Shown piece after piece: positions 1 through 6,531 of a stretch of DNA of 20,263 bases. This stretch comes from Nitrospinota bacterium (GTDB taxonomy: Bacteria > 2-12-FULL-45-22 > JACOWJ01): contig JACOWJ010000052.1 in assembly GCA_016176845.1 (NCBI GenBank), positions 1 through 20,263 on the forward strand. Reading direction: 5' to 3'. Positions within the stretch are counted from its first letter, which is position 1. Each line of letters begins with the position of its first letter. Below the pieces are notes generated by a model. That model made no database searches and was not told where the DNA came from. It saw only the letters and a list, made by a program, of their open reading frames with translations. The translations under genes and the position numbers were made by a program.

Positions 1-1203
1 CTGAACAAGCGGGGACTGTTGACCCAGCGGAAGTTCTATGCCCTGCGGGAGGTCCTGTACGACAACTATATCGACGTAATGCAGTACGACGAGGATAAGG
101 GCAGCAAGACCGGGACCAACGGCCTGATGAACAAGTTCCTGGTGCTCTACGAGACCCCCGCCGATGTCCGGGGAACTTCGCAGGTCAAGTTGACCTACCT
201 CAACAGCCCCGTGGCCAAGTGGAAGATGACAGACGCCTGGACTTATTCCCCGGGCCTTCGCAGGGTAACCCGGGCCCAGGGAGGAGACCGGCAGGACGAG
301 GCCCTGGGCACCCCGGTGACCAACGACGACAACGGGGAGCGTAACGTCTGGGAGGAGGAGCACTCCCTGATCGGCGAGGACGTCCTCTACATGCAGATGC
401 TCGACCCCCAGTTCCTCGCCCCAGACCGGATGTTCAATACCGGTGACCTTAAGGTGGACGGCGAGTGGCTCGCCAAGAACCTGGAGCCCGCCCGCGGGGA
501 GGAGCGGTTGAGCCCCTACCGGCCTGATGGGGGAATCGAGTGCTGGGTGGTCTTGAGCCAGTGGGCCAAACGAACGGATAAGTTCGGCTCCCACGTCTTT
601 CCTAACCCCAAAGACTATTACCTGAAGTACCGGATCACCTGGGTCGAGAAGGTCACCAAGACCCCCGTCCGGGAGGAACAGTACGACCACGACAACCGGC
701 TGATCAAACATGGGTTCTCCTTTAACCCCGAGATGTTCGCCGGCGGGTTCGTGAACGGTGGCAACAGCCGGACGCAGTACATGATGTACGACTACCGGCG
801 GCACTTTCGCTCTTGGGGAACTTATGACCGAACCGACATGGGTCCCAAGGCCAAGGTCCCGGAGGACTGGTACAGTCCCGAGCACCTCTTCCGGGAGTAC
901 TTCTGGAAGAAGGTGAAGATTCCCTTGATGAAGAGCGTCAAGGAGTTCTGCCCTCCGGCGGAGCTCTACCGGGCCAAGTTCCCCAGGTACCGCAAGGGGG
1001 CGAGCGATTGGATCTCCAAGGAGGACATGGCTTACATGATCAACATCTGGAAGGAGCATGGCTTCACCGATGAGGAGATCGACGCCATGATGAACGGGGA
1101 TGGGGTCATCCGCAAGGGCGGCAAGGCCATCCCGGTCCGGCGCAACGTCCGGCCGGCCCATATCCACGGCAAGCCCCTGCCGGTGAAGTTCCCCACGGGC
1201 TAG
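1..1203 (+). CDS. DUF1329 (LolA-like) envelope protein, 5' end outside the window
   Basis: The frame is already open at base 1 and no start with a ribosome binding site is visible, so this is the 3' portion of a longer gene (about 400 codons here). The segment with AWTYSPGLRRVTR, followed by a DD pair and a Gly-Glu-Asp turn about 25-40 residues later, resembles the core of DUF1329, a periplasmic or outer-membrane-associated family with a LolA/LolB-like fold. The rest is rich in Tyr, Trp and charged residues and has no membrane segment, as expected for a secreted protein whose signal peptide is off the left edge. DUF1329 genes usually lie beside DUF1302 and MMPL/RND genes; both occur downstream here. 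The family has been linked to moving hydrophobic molecules across the periplasm, but no substrate can be read from the sequence. A hairpin begins at the stop codon. Family call moderately sure. Confidence 0.72.
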   Translation: MNKRGLLTQRKFYALREVLYDNYIDVMQYDEDKGSKTGTNGLMNKFLVLYETPADVRGTSQVKLTYLNSPVAKWKMTDAWTYSPGLRRVTRAQGGDRQDEALGTPVTNDDNGERNVWEEEHSLIGEDVLYMQMLDPQFLAPDRMFNTGDLKVDGEWLAKNLEPARGEERLSPYRPDGGIECWVVLSQWAKRTDKFGSHVFPNPKDYYLKYRITWVEKVTKTPVREEQYDHDNRLIKHGFSFNPEMFAGGFVNGGNSRTQYMMYDYRRHFRSWGTYDRTDMGPKAKVPEDWYSPEHLFREYFWKKVKIPLMKSVKEFCPPAELYRAKFPRYRKGASDWISKEDMAYMINIWKEHGFTDEEIDAMMNGDGVIRKGGKAIPVRRNVRPAHIHGKPLPVKFPTG

Positions 1204-1223
1204 CGGCCTTCGCAGAAGGCCGC
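1203..1223 (+). terminator. Perfect 9-bp GC-rich hairpin at the end of the DUF1329 gene
   Basis: GCGGCCTTC (1203-1211) pairs perfectly with GAAGGCCGC (1215-1223) around a 3-nt loop, starting on the last base of the stop codon. The tract that follows is A/T-rich but is not a clean T-run, so it is either an imperfect intrinsic terminator or an mRNA 3' stabiliser. Confidence 0.5.
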
Positions 1224-1225
1224 AA

Positions 1226-1260
1226 TTGAAAATTGAAAATTTTAAATTGTAAATTGCAAG
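1226..1260. repeat. AT-rich heptamer array (TTGAAAA-type)
   Basis: Five consecutive 7-bp units in phase: TTGAAAA, TTGAAAA, TTTTAAA, TTGTAAA, TTGCAAG. The first two are the reverse complement of the TTTTCAA unit that makes up the array at 1400-1434, so the two arrays flank 1261-1399 in inverted orientation. Confidence 0.8.
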
Positions 1261-1399
1261 GCACTGTGAAGGAATACTCGTAGAAGCGCTTCACGCAACC
1301 AGGAATCCCATGTGATCAGCCTTGTGAGTACCACGGCAGGCTAGCCAAGCGGGCTTTCACGGCAGGGGAACACGGTTGAATGGAGGTGTATCTACACGT
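1261..1399. other. Unassigned spacer between two inverted heptamer arrays
   Basis: This 139-bp stretch is GC-richer than the arrays on either side and has no convincing ORF in any frame. It contains the 10-bp palindrome GAAGCGCTTC (about 1284-1293). It could be the remnant of a mobile element or a structured RNA, but nothing in it identifies which. Confidence 0.3.
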
Positions 1400-1434
1400 T
1401 TTTCAATTTTCAATTTTCAATTTTCAATTTTCAA
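1400..1434. repeat. Five perfect tandem copies of TTTTCAA
   Basis: The 7-bp unit TTTTCAA is repeated five times without a mismatch and ends about 15 bp before the protease start codon. Its position just upstream of the ribosome binding site means it would lie in the leader of that mRNA. Confidence 0.9.
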
Positions 1435-1449
1435 TGGAGCGTAGCGACC

Positions 1450-1872
1450 ATGGGAGATGTCTATGTAGAAATTACGCTGGAAAATTATATCGACAGGATC
1501 CTGGTTAAAAGGGGGTATTTGGAGCCTGAAAAGATCCGGGTGGAAAAGGTGAAAGTCCTGGCAGATTCGGGCTCTACCATGCTGGTACTCCCTCAGGATT
1601 TGGTAGAAAGGCTGGGGCTGGAATTGACCTCGGAAAAGGTCATTGTGACCTATGCCGATGAGAGGAAAGAGGCAAGGCCCGTGGCGGGAGTTGTAACGGT
1701 AAGGGTAGGTGATAGAAGCATGGAGTGCGACTGTGTGATCAATCCTCCTGCCAGTGAGCCTCTCCTGGGCCAGATCGTCTTGGAGCGGCTTGACCTGTTG
1801 GTTGATTGCAAGGAAGGGAAGCTGGTCCCAAGACCGGAATCTCCCTATCTGCCCCTGTTAAAGATGAAGTGA
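1450..1872 (+). CDS. Small retropepsin-like (clan AA) aspartic protease
   Basis: This 140-residue protein has the layout of single-domain bacterial retropepsin-like proteases. The catalytic motif Asp39-Ser-Gly lies in VLADSGSTMLVLP (about 36-48). A beta-rich middle follows, then the C-terminal PLLGQIVLERLDLLVD segment (about 104-119), which corresponds to the hydrophobic-hydrophobic-Gly element that packs against the active site. Such proteins act as homodimers, each supplying one Asp. No signal peptide or membrane segment is visible, so a cytoplasmic location is most likely. The ATG at 1450 has GGAG about 9 nt upstream. A hairpin with a T-tract follows the stop, so it may be transcribed apart from the porin gene. 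Its substrate is unknown. Some family members are annotated only as hypothetical proteins near toxin-antitoxin or repeat-rich DNA, and this one sits beside a heptamer array. Confidence 0.82.
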   Translation: MGDVYVEITLENYIDRILVKRGYLEPEKIRVEKVKVLADSGSTMLVLPQDLVERLGLELTSEKVIVTYADERKEARPVAGVVTVRVGDRSMECDCVINPPASEPLLGQIVLERLDLLVDCKEGKLVPRPESPYLPLLKMK

Positions 1873-1910
1873 AAGCGTACGCTATTTCTCGATCTCCTGC
1901 CTGATGGGAG

Positions 1911-1938
1911 AAAAACCCTATCGGGAGGAGGGGTTTTT
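1911..1938 (+). terminator. Candidate intrinsic terminator after the protease gene
   Basis: AAAAACCC (1911-1918) pairs with GGGTTTTT (1931-1938) around a 12-nt loop. The run of five T at the 3' side fits Rho-independent termination. The stem is A/T-rich and so only moderately stable. Confidence 0.45.
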
Positions 1939-2010
1939 GGATGACGCTGACGACGATCAGCGGCTTAGGGTCAGGTTTTTGGCTTTCAACGCTTTCCAAG
2001 GAGGAAAAGG

Positions 2011-4095
2011 ATGAGATTCAGCTTGAAGAAATTTCTGGGATTGCTCATCTTGATCCCCTTCCTTTTGTCCGGTTATGCATACGCCGTGGCGGAGGAGGGG
2101 GAGACCGAAGGCAAAAAGGAAGAGGCGGCCGTTGAAGAGGCAAAGCCAGAAGCGGCCCCAGAACCGGGGGAGGTGAAGCCGGAAGAGCCGGCCCCGGGGA
2201 CGAAGGAGGAAGCACCCGGAGCAACGGGAGAAAAGGAGGGGAAGGGATTCTATCAAGAATACGTCAAGCCCGCCGACTATGCGATCTCGCGGGCCTTCAT
2301 GAAGATCTCTCCCCTGGAGAGCCCGGTCGTGACTCAGTTCAGGCTTCTGGGGAGCCAGATCGATTACCTGACCGAGGCCATCCCCGGCCTGGAGATCATG
2401 GGCATGATCAAGAACCGAACCTGGGTCAACACCCACGGCCGGTCGGGATACACCTCCGGGGGCGGGGATCTGCACGGCGACGCCCGGGGCAACATCAACA
2501 ACAAGGGGAGGAGGGTCTCCCAGTTCAACATGATCGAGTGGCTAGGGGAGCTGGAGATGCGGTACTCCATCAGCCCCAACTTCTCCCTGACGAGCGTCCT
2601 GAACTACCGCTACGACTCGCTCTACGACTGGGACAAGGGCCACATTTTGGGGGGCACCGAGAAGCCTTACCCCGATGAGATCAAGCGGTTCGGACTCCGG
2701 ACCGCGCAGGCCATGGGGCTGGTCCGGCGCCAATTAGAGAAGGAGGTCGAGAAAGAGCAGAGCTATTACCGGGATACCAAGCAGATCCTGCGGGAGCTCT
2801 ACCTGGATGCGATCTTCCCCTCGTCGGAGAACGGGACGGTCAGCTTCCGCCTGGGCAAGCAGCAGGTGGGGCTGGGAAAGCAGGACTTCAACGTGATCGA
2901 CCTGATTTCGCCGCGGTGGAGTGTTGAATCGCCCTATAGCGACTCGCCCAACCTGGAATGGGACCGGCAGCCGACCTGGATGACCAACGTCTCCTACACC
3001 TTCCCGGAGCGGATCCTGCCCGGCGTCAGCATGAAGTTCATCTGGATTCCCGATTTTGAGCCGAACTACACGAACAATAGGGCTGGGGCGCCCAACTTTG
3101 GCCGGGGGCGACCGCTCGTCCGGGAAGACCTGACCAATCCCCATAGGGTCATTCGCGCCCGCAACGGGGTCCTGCTCGGCCCCGCCACCCTCACTGCCGC
3201 CGATAGAGCCAGGGGGGTTCAGCCTGTTGGCGTCACGACGAGCCCCCCGATCGACGACCCCACCGATTGGTCCTTCGGCGGGAGCGAGTGGGCCTTCAAC
3301 GTCGAGTTCGCCGGGCCCATGCATGGGACGCAGTGGATCCCCGTCCTGGGGGAGGGATGGCAGACGGGCCTCTGGTGGCTGTCGGACTTCGAGGGCGGAT
3401 TTACCAACTTCCGGCGAGGGGTGAGGCAGGGGCGAGGCTGCACTGCCACCCCAACCTCACCCTGTGTCGCGCGGCCGAACGAGCTGAAGTTTACCCGCAA
3501 GGAGCACTTCATGTGGGGGACAGACAAGAACTTCTACTGGGCGGGCCGCTACTGGCTCTTCAAGTGGGAGCAGAACTTCGTCTTCGGCGTCCCGGTGGCG
3601 GACGCCCGGGAGAACACCACTGCAGCCTCTCTGGCAACCGTCTACCCCGGCCTCACCGCGGCGCAGCGGGGGATCATCGCCAGGCGGAACCTGCGGTTCA
3701 ATGACGGCTTCAAGAAGTCGAACCGCATGGACACTGGCGTCACCGTCACCACCAAGTTCCTGACCGATCTGGGCGTGAATATCCTGTACATCGACCAGCG
3801 ATGGCTCAACCGGCCCCTGAGGAGCGGTACGAGAAGGCTCAACGCCAACGTCTTGCTCTGGAGCTTGTCGTATCCGTTGGAGGGAACGGAGGACCGGCTG
3901 ACCCCGTCGATAACCACGTACGTCAACCTGGTGGGGCCGGCCAGCTGGCGGCAGCAGTACGTGCTGGGCTATGACCTGGGGGAGAACACCAAGTTGTCTT
4001 TCGAGTACATGTGGCTCTCGGGGGACTCTGACACCGGCTATGGCGGCTGGGACGACTGGGACCTGTTCCGCTTTAAGGTCACCCACAAGTTTTAA
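2011..4095 (+). CDS. DUF1302-family outer-membrane beta-barrel protein
   Basis: This is a 694-residue protein. Residues 1-27 form a Sec signal peptide (basic MRFSLKKF, hydrophobic core, cleavage near AYA). Residues about 28-75 are a Glu/Pro/Ala-rich low-complexity linker. The remainder has alternating aromatic strands typical of a beta-barrel. The segments RLGKQQVGLGKQDFNVIDLI (about 288-307) and MKFIWIPDFEP are hallmarks of DUF1302, and the protein ends in Phe (VTHKF), the usual C-terminal signal for outer-membrane assembly. AAGGAGG sits about 7 nt before the ATG, a strong ribosome binding site. DUF1302 proteins are thought to be the outer-membrane partner of DUF1329 and MMPL/RND proteins. 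The Glu/Pro-rich linker after the signal is unusual. A fragment homologous to its C-terminus lies at 5041-5262, so this gene was once part of a tandem pair. Confidence 0.87.
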   Translation: MRFSLKKFLGLLILIPFLLSGYAYAVAEEGETEGKKEEAAVEEAKPEAAPEPGEVKPEEPAPGTKEEAPGATGEKEGKGFYQEYVKPADYAISRAFMKISPLESPVVTQFRLLGSQIDYLTEAIPGLEIMGMIKNRTWVNTHGRSGYTSGGGDLHGDARGNINNKGRRVSQFNMIEWLGELEMRYSISPNFSLTSVLNYRYDSLYDWDKGHILGGTEKPYPDEIKRFGLRTAQAMGLVRRQLEKEVEKEQSYYRDTKQILRELYLDAIFPSSENGTVSFRLGKQQVGLGKQDFNVIDLISPRWSVESPYSDSPNLEWDRQPTWMTNVSYTFPERILPGVSMKFIWIPDFEPNYTNNRAGAPNFGRGRPLVREDLTNPHRVIRARNGVLLGPATLTAADRARGVQPVGVTTSPPIDDPTDWSFGGSEWAFNVEFAGPMHGTQWIPVLGEGWQTGLWWLSDFEGGFTNFRRGVRQGRGCTATPTSPCVARPNELKFTRKEHFMWGTDKNFYWAGRYWLFKWEQNFVFGVPVADARENTTAASLATVYPGLTAAQRGIIARRNLRFNDGFKKSNRMDTGVTVTTKFLTDLGVNILYIDQRWLNRPLRSGTRRLNANVLLWSLSYPLEGTEDRLTPSITTYVNLVGPASWRQQYVLGYDLGENTKLSFEYMWLSGDSDTGYGGWDDWDLFRFKVTHKF

Positions 4096-4121
4096 CGGCC
4101 TGGCCGGAGATTTTGACTGGC

Positions 4122-4195
4122 TGAGATTTCCAGGGTGTCCCCAGGGACCTGGAGACCCTTCGGGGCGCACCCCTTGAGGCGCCTTGGAAATCTCA
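4122..4195. repeat. 11-bp inverted repeat enclosing a GC-rich hairpin region
   Basis: TGAGATTTCCA (4122-4132) and TGGAAATCTCA (4185-4195) are perfect inverted repeats, and the pairing can extend inward through G-C and G-T pairs. The 52-bp interior has further CCC/GGG runs that can fold. It lies just after the porin stop codon, so it may end that transcript. Its right arm overlaps the spacer of the toxin-antitoxin promoter. It could instead be the terminal repeats of a small element. Confidence 0.6.
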
Positions 4196-4202
4196 GTATA
4201 AT
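4174..4202 (+). promoter_or_regulatory. Near-consensus sigma70 promoter for the AT-rich toxin-antitoxin island
   Basis: TTGAGG (4174-4179) is separated by exactly 17 bp from a perfect TATAAT (4197-4202). Transcription would start near 4209 and read into the 56-residue ORF and hicBA. The spacer overlaps the right arm of the 4122-4195 inverted repeat. Confidence 0.65.
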
Positions 4203-4220
4203 TTGTGGTTGGGTGGCGGT

Positions 4221-4253
4221 TATCTAGATAGTTCACCCCTTTGTGTCGTGAAC
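4221..4253 (+). promoter_or_regulatory. Candidate operator palindromes downstream of the hicBA promoter
   Basis: TATCTAGATA (4221-4230) is a perfect 10-bp palindrome. GTTCAC (4231-4236) and GTGAAC (4248-4253) form a second inverted repeat. Both lie just downstream of the predicted transcription start, a common position for toxin-antitoxin autoregulatory operators. Binding by HicB is an inference. Confidence 0.35.
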
Positions 4254-4286
4254 ACTTTGCGGTTTCACATTTTGAGGAATTTCCAA

Positions 4287-4457
4287 ATGCCAAGGAGACT
4301 AAAAGACATTAAAGAGATCAAGATCGAGCGGCTACTACGGGCTAAGCTTTCTGCAGAAGAATCTCTGAAGCGGACACAAGAGTTTGACAAGCGAAAGGAG
4401 AAATTCATTGCCTCTATTCGAGAGAGCAAGGAGAGAAGTTATTTGCCAAAATTATAG
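4287..4457 (+). CDS. Small charged hypothetical protein ahead of hicBA
   Basis: The ORF encodes 56 residues, MPRRLKDIKEIKIERLLRAK at the N-terminus and then Lys/Glu-rich, predicted mostly helical and without Cys, signal peptide or membrane segment. The ATG at 4287 has GAGG about 10 nt upstream; a TTG 84 bp earlier keeps the frame open but has no binding site. It is AT-rich like hicB and hicA and unlike the GC-rich flanks, lies downstream of the same promoter, and ends 62 bp before the chosen hicB start. I do not recognise a family. Its placement suggests it travels with the toxin-antitoxin pair, possibly as a third component, but that is only inferred from position. Confidence 0.55.
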   Translation: MPRRLKDIKEIKIERLLRAKLSAEESLKRTQEFDKRKEKFIASIRESKERSYLPKL

Positions 4458-4519
4458 AATTGTTTAGTGGAGAAAAGAACAAAAACGGCTCTTTGACGAT
4501 TATGAGAGAGATGGATGCT

Positions 4520-4783
4520 ATGAATATATTTATAAAGATTGAGATATTTAAGGAAGAAGATGTTTATGTAGCACTGTCACCAGAACTAAATGTTTCTAGC
4601 TTCGGTGATACCATTGAAGATGCTAAAAATTCCATTAAAGAGGCTATAAAGGCTTTTATTGAAGAATGCGAAATAATGGGGACATTGGAGGATGTTTTGG
4701 AAGAATCGGGTTTTTTAAAAATTAATGCCTCATGGGAACTAAGAAAACCTGTTGAGGAAGAAAATATCGCCGTTGTAATATAG
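4520..4783 (+). CDS. hicB: HicB-family antitoxin
   Basis: The predicted protein has 87 residues. It has the partial RNase H-like HicB pattern: an N-terminal strand (MNIFIKIEIFKEEDVYVALS), a Pro-Glu-Leu step, then SSFGDTIEDAKNSIKEAIKA, where Gly-Asp-Thr and the amphipathic helix match the family. Members bind and neutralise the HicA RNase. No added ribbon-helix-helix or helix-turn-helix domain is evident at the C-terminus, so direct autoregulation is uncertain. The frame is open back to a TTG at 4460 and has ATGs at 4502 and 4511. I prefer 4520 because homologues begin right before the first strand and GAGAGAG lies roughly 10 nt upstream. Here the antitoxin precedes the toxin, the reverse of the classic hicA-hicB order. 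Codon use is strongly AT-biased relative to neighbours, suggesting horizontal acquisition. Confidence 0.82.
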   Translation: MNIFIKIEIFKEEDVYVALSPELNVSSFGDTIEDAKNSIKEAIKAFIEECEIMGTLEDVLEESGFLKINASWELRKPVEEENIAVVI

Positions 4784-4792
4784 ATTAATTAA

Positions 4793-5035
4793 ATGTACGA
4801 GAGAAAAATTATTCCTATTCACTATGAAATCCTGGTAAATATATTTGAACTTGATGGTTTTGTTGTCCAGAGGATGAGAGGAGATCATATTATAATGACA
4901 AAGGCTGGCATAAAAAGACCTCTTGTCATAAAGACCAGCCCAAAGCTTGTCCCTGTGACACACATTCGCACCAATATGACAACGGCTGGGATGATAAGAG
5001 AACGTTTCTTTGAACTTTTAGAAAAGGTCAGATAA
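4793..5035 (+). CDS. hicA: HicA-family toxin (double-stranded-RNA-binding-like mRNA interferase)
   Basis: This 80-residue protein has the HicA/YcfA pattern: a short N-terminal helix, the strand DGFVVQRMRG, the catalytic-type GDHIIM with His32, then a strand (KRPLVIKT) and a C-terminal helix (TTAGMIRERFFELLEKV). In characterised members the conserved His drives translation-dependent mRNA cleavage. It starts 9 bp after the hicB stop, consistent with translational coupling; no good Shine-Dalgarno is seen. The usual Gly-Ser-His is Gly-Asp-His here, so activity should not be assumed. Its stop is followed within 6 bp by the remnant of a second DUF1302 gene, marking the right edge of the AT-rich block. 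Confidence 0.82.
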   Translation: MYERKIIPIHYEILVNIFELDGFVVQRMRGDHIIMTKAGIKRPLVIKTSPKLVPVTHIRTNMTTAGMIRERFFELLEKVR

Positions 5036-5040
5036 AGGGA

Positions 5041-5262
5041 CAAGAGGGGGCGGAGGACCAGCCCTTGCCGGCGGTGACCACCTTCCACCACCTGAGGTCG
5101 GGGCCAGTCAACTGGCGGCAACGGATCGAACTGAGCTGCGACCTGGGGGAGAATACCAAGATGTATTTCGACTACAACTGGTTCTCGGGGAAGTCCGACA
5201 CCACCTATGGCGGCTGGGACGACTGGGACCAGATCCGCATCGGGGTCACCCACAAGTTCTAA
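5041..5262 (+). pseudogene. C-terminal remnant of a second DUF1302 porin gene
   Basis: In frame to the stop at 5262 this encodes about 73 residues that align with the last 73 residues of the 694-residue porin. Shared features are EG-ED, GP--WRQ, DLGENTK, YGGWDDWD and the terminal VTHKF. Alignment starts at 5041, immediately after the hicA stop, and corresponds to position 3877 in the intact gene. It has no start codon with a ribosome binding site and lacks signal peptide and most of the barrel, so it is not a functional gene. It is GC-rich, unlike the block to its left. It is best read as the tail of a tandem paralogue whose front part was replaced or deleted with arrival of the hicBA block. 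Confidence 0.85.
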
Positions 5263-5441
5263 CAGCCGAGATTTACATGGAAGAAGGCTACGATATCGGC
5301 ATGAACGTCATTGAGTGGTCAATGGCAAATGCAGGAGAGGCAAAATGTAGTGTCACCCAACATGATGAACAAAAAACCCGGCAAGGATAACATCTATGGG
5401 CAAAATAGGATGTGCCAGGCAAGGCTTGCGAGGTATTTGAA
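5263..5441. other. Spacer between porin remnant and antitoxin-like gene
   Basis: The 179 bp hold only a 37-codon ORF (5277-5390) with no ribosome binding site or recognisable family. No clear promoter or hairpin was found. Base composition changes from GC-rich to AT-rich across it. Confidence 0.3.
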
Positions 5442-5618
5442 ATGGATTCGATTAAAGAAGTAACTATAGAAACTATAAAACGATTACCTGATGAGTGTTC
5501 ATTGGAAGACATAATGTATGAAGTAAATTTTGTCGCTCAAGTTCTTGAAGGGCTTAGAGATGCTGAAAACGGGGAATTGTTGACCACGGAAGAACTTCTC
5601 AACAGAGTTGAACAATGA
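5442..5618 (+). CDS. Orphan antitoxin-like small protein (RelB/ParD-type partner)
   Basis: The protein has 58 residues. The pattern IKRLPDECSLEDIMYEVNF then a helix with EGLRDAENGELLTTEELLNRV is typical of small antitoxins paired with RelE/ParE toxins: a Leu-Pro-(D/E) turn, an Asp-Ile-Met-Tyr helix, a Gly-Leu-x-(D/E)-x-(E/D)-x-Gly segment and a terminal Glu-Glu-x-x-x-Arg helix. The ATG at 5442 has GAGG about 8 nt upstream; a GTG at 5412 is less well placed. Immediately downstream lie the last codons of a toxin of that type in another frame, so the antitoxin seems intact while the toxin is destroyed. It may persist by neutralising related toxins elsewhere, or may simply be decaying. Confidence 0.62.
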   Translation: MDSIKEVTIETIKRLPDECSLEDIMYEVNFVAQVLEGLRDAENGELLTTEELLNRVEQ

Positions 5619-5691
5619 TGTGGAAATACTTGGAGTAGTGCATGGTGCTCGTGAAATCAAAACAGCATTCCGGCAAGAATGGGAACTATAG
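5617..5691 (+). pseudogene. C-terminal fragment of a RelE/ParE-type toxin
   Basis: In frame from 5617 to the TAG at 5689-5691 the translation reads DVEILGVVHGAREIKTAF and ends with six more residues. The pattern Val-x-Ile-Leu-x-Val-Val-His-Gly-Ala-Arg is the characteristic last strand of RelE/ParE toxins. Only 24 codons remain and no start codon lies in this frame. The out-of-frame ATG at 5618 stops after six codons. The fragment overlaps the antitoxin stop, as a toxin start normally would, so most of the toxin appears to be internally deleted. Confidence 0.6.
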
Positions 5692-5711
5692 TTGAACGAG
5701 AGGTTAGGCCA

Positions 5712-6506
5712 ATGCGCGCTGTAGAACAGGAAGTCTCCCCCCGACGGGAGCGGCCGATCATCGATTATCCCGACTCGGATGGGGAGCCCATGGCCGACAA
5801 TGATCCGCAGTACCGCTGCATCACCGATACCCGCTTCGCCCTGGAGCAGTATTACCATGATGATTTCCGGGTCTACGTCGGGGCCGATCTGCTGATCTAC
5901 TACGTCGAAGGCGACCCCACCAAGTCGGTGGCTCCGGATGTATTGGTCTCGTTGGGGGTGCCCAAGAGGAATCGGCGAAGCTACCGGCTGTGGGAGGAGG
6001 GCAAGCCCCCAGACGTGGTCTACGAGTTCGCCTCGGAGCGATCGTGGCGCGGAGATCTGGGATGGAAGCGGGGGCTGTACGAGGGGTTGGGAATCCGGGA
6101 ATATTTCCTGTTCGATCCCACGGGGGAATACTTCTCTCCGGTACTGCGGGGCTACCGGCTGGAGGAGGAGGTCTACCAACGGCTACCGCTGATGGAGTCC
6201 CCCTCTGGAGAGATCAGCCTGGTCAGCGAAGTGCTGGGGCTGGAGCTGTGGGTGAAGACCGACGGAGAGGAAGGGATGCCCTGGGTGCTCCGATTATATG
6301 ACCCGAAGACAGGCAAATGGCTGCCGACGCCGGCCGAGGAGGCCGAGGCCCGCCGCACTGCCGAAGCCCGTGCGGCCGAAGCCGAAGCCCGCGCTGCCGA
6401 AGAGGCTCAGGCCCGCCACGCTGCTGAGGCCCGCGCCACTGCGCTGGCAGTGGAATTGGATCGCCTGCGGGCCGAGCTGGACCGAAAGGCAGGCCAGGGA
6501 GGATAG
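5712..6506 (+). CDS. Uma2-family (DUF820) restriction endonuclease-like protein with C-terminal coiled coil
   Basis: From the ATG at 5712 the protein has 264 residues. The N-terminal two thirds carry the Uma2 PD-(D/E)XK-like pattern: APDVLV with Asp76, then VVYEFASE with Glu105, a conserved Lys119 in GDLGWKRGLYEGLGIREYF, then FDPTGEYFSPVLRGYRL. The tail (about 215-264) is a run of Ala/Glu/Arg heptad-like repeats predicted to be a coiled coil, as in many Uma2 proteins of cyanobacteria and Chloroflexi. An ATG at 5679 would overlap the toxin fragment; I chose 5712 because GAGAGG lies upstream, though the binding site is weak. Uma2 genes occur in large numbers in some genomes and have been suggested to be nucleases; their role is unproven. 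It ends 25 bp before the SUMF1 lipoprotein gene, so the two are probably co-transcribed. Confidence 0.83.
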   Translation: MRAVEQEVSPRRERPIIDYPDSDGEPMADNDPQYRCITDTRFALEQYYHDDFRVYVGADLLIYYVEGDPTKSVAPDVLVSLGVPKRNRRSYRLWEEGKPPDVVYEFASERSWRGDLGWKRGLYEGLGIREYFLFDPTGEYFSPVLRGYRLEEEVYQRLPLMESPSGEISLVSEVLGLELWVKTDGEEGMPWVLRLYDPKTGKWLPTPAEEAEARRTAEARAAEAEARAAEEAQARHAAEARATALAVELDRLRAELDRKAGQGG

Positions 6507-6531
6507 AAAAATAAAATTAGGGAGGAACAAA

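Noticed and set aside
1400-1434. The tandem repeats as a CRISPR array
   Set aside because: The unit is 7 bp with no spacers, and no cas gene is present.
5277-5390. A 37-codon ORF after the porin remnant
   Set aside because: No ribosome binding site and no recognisable motif; too short to claim as a gene.
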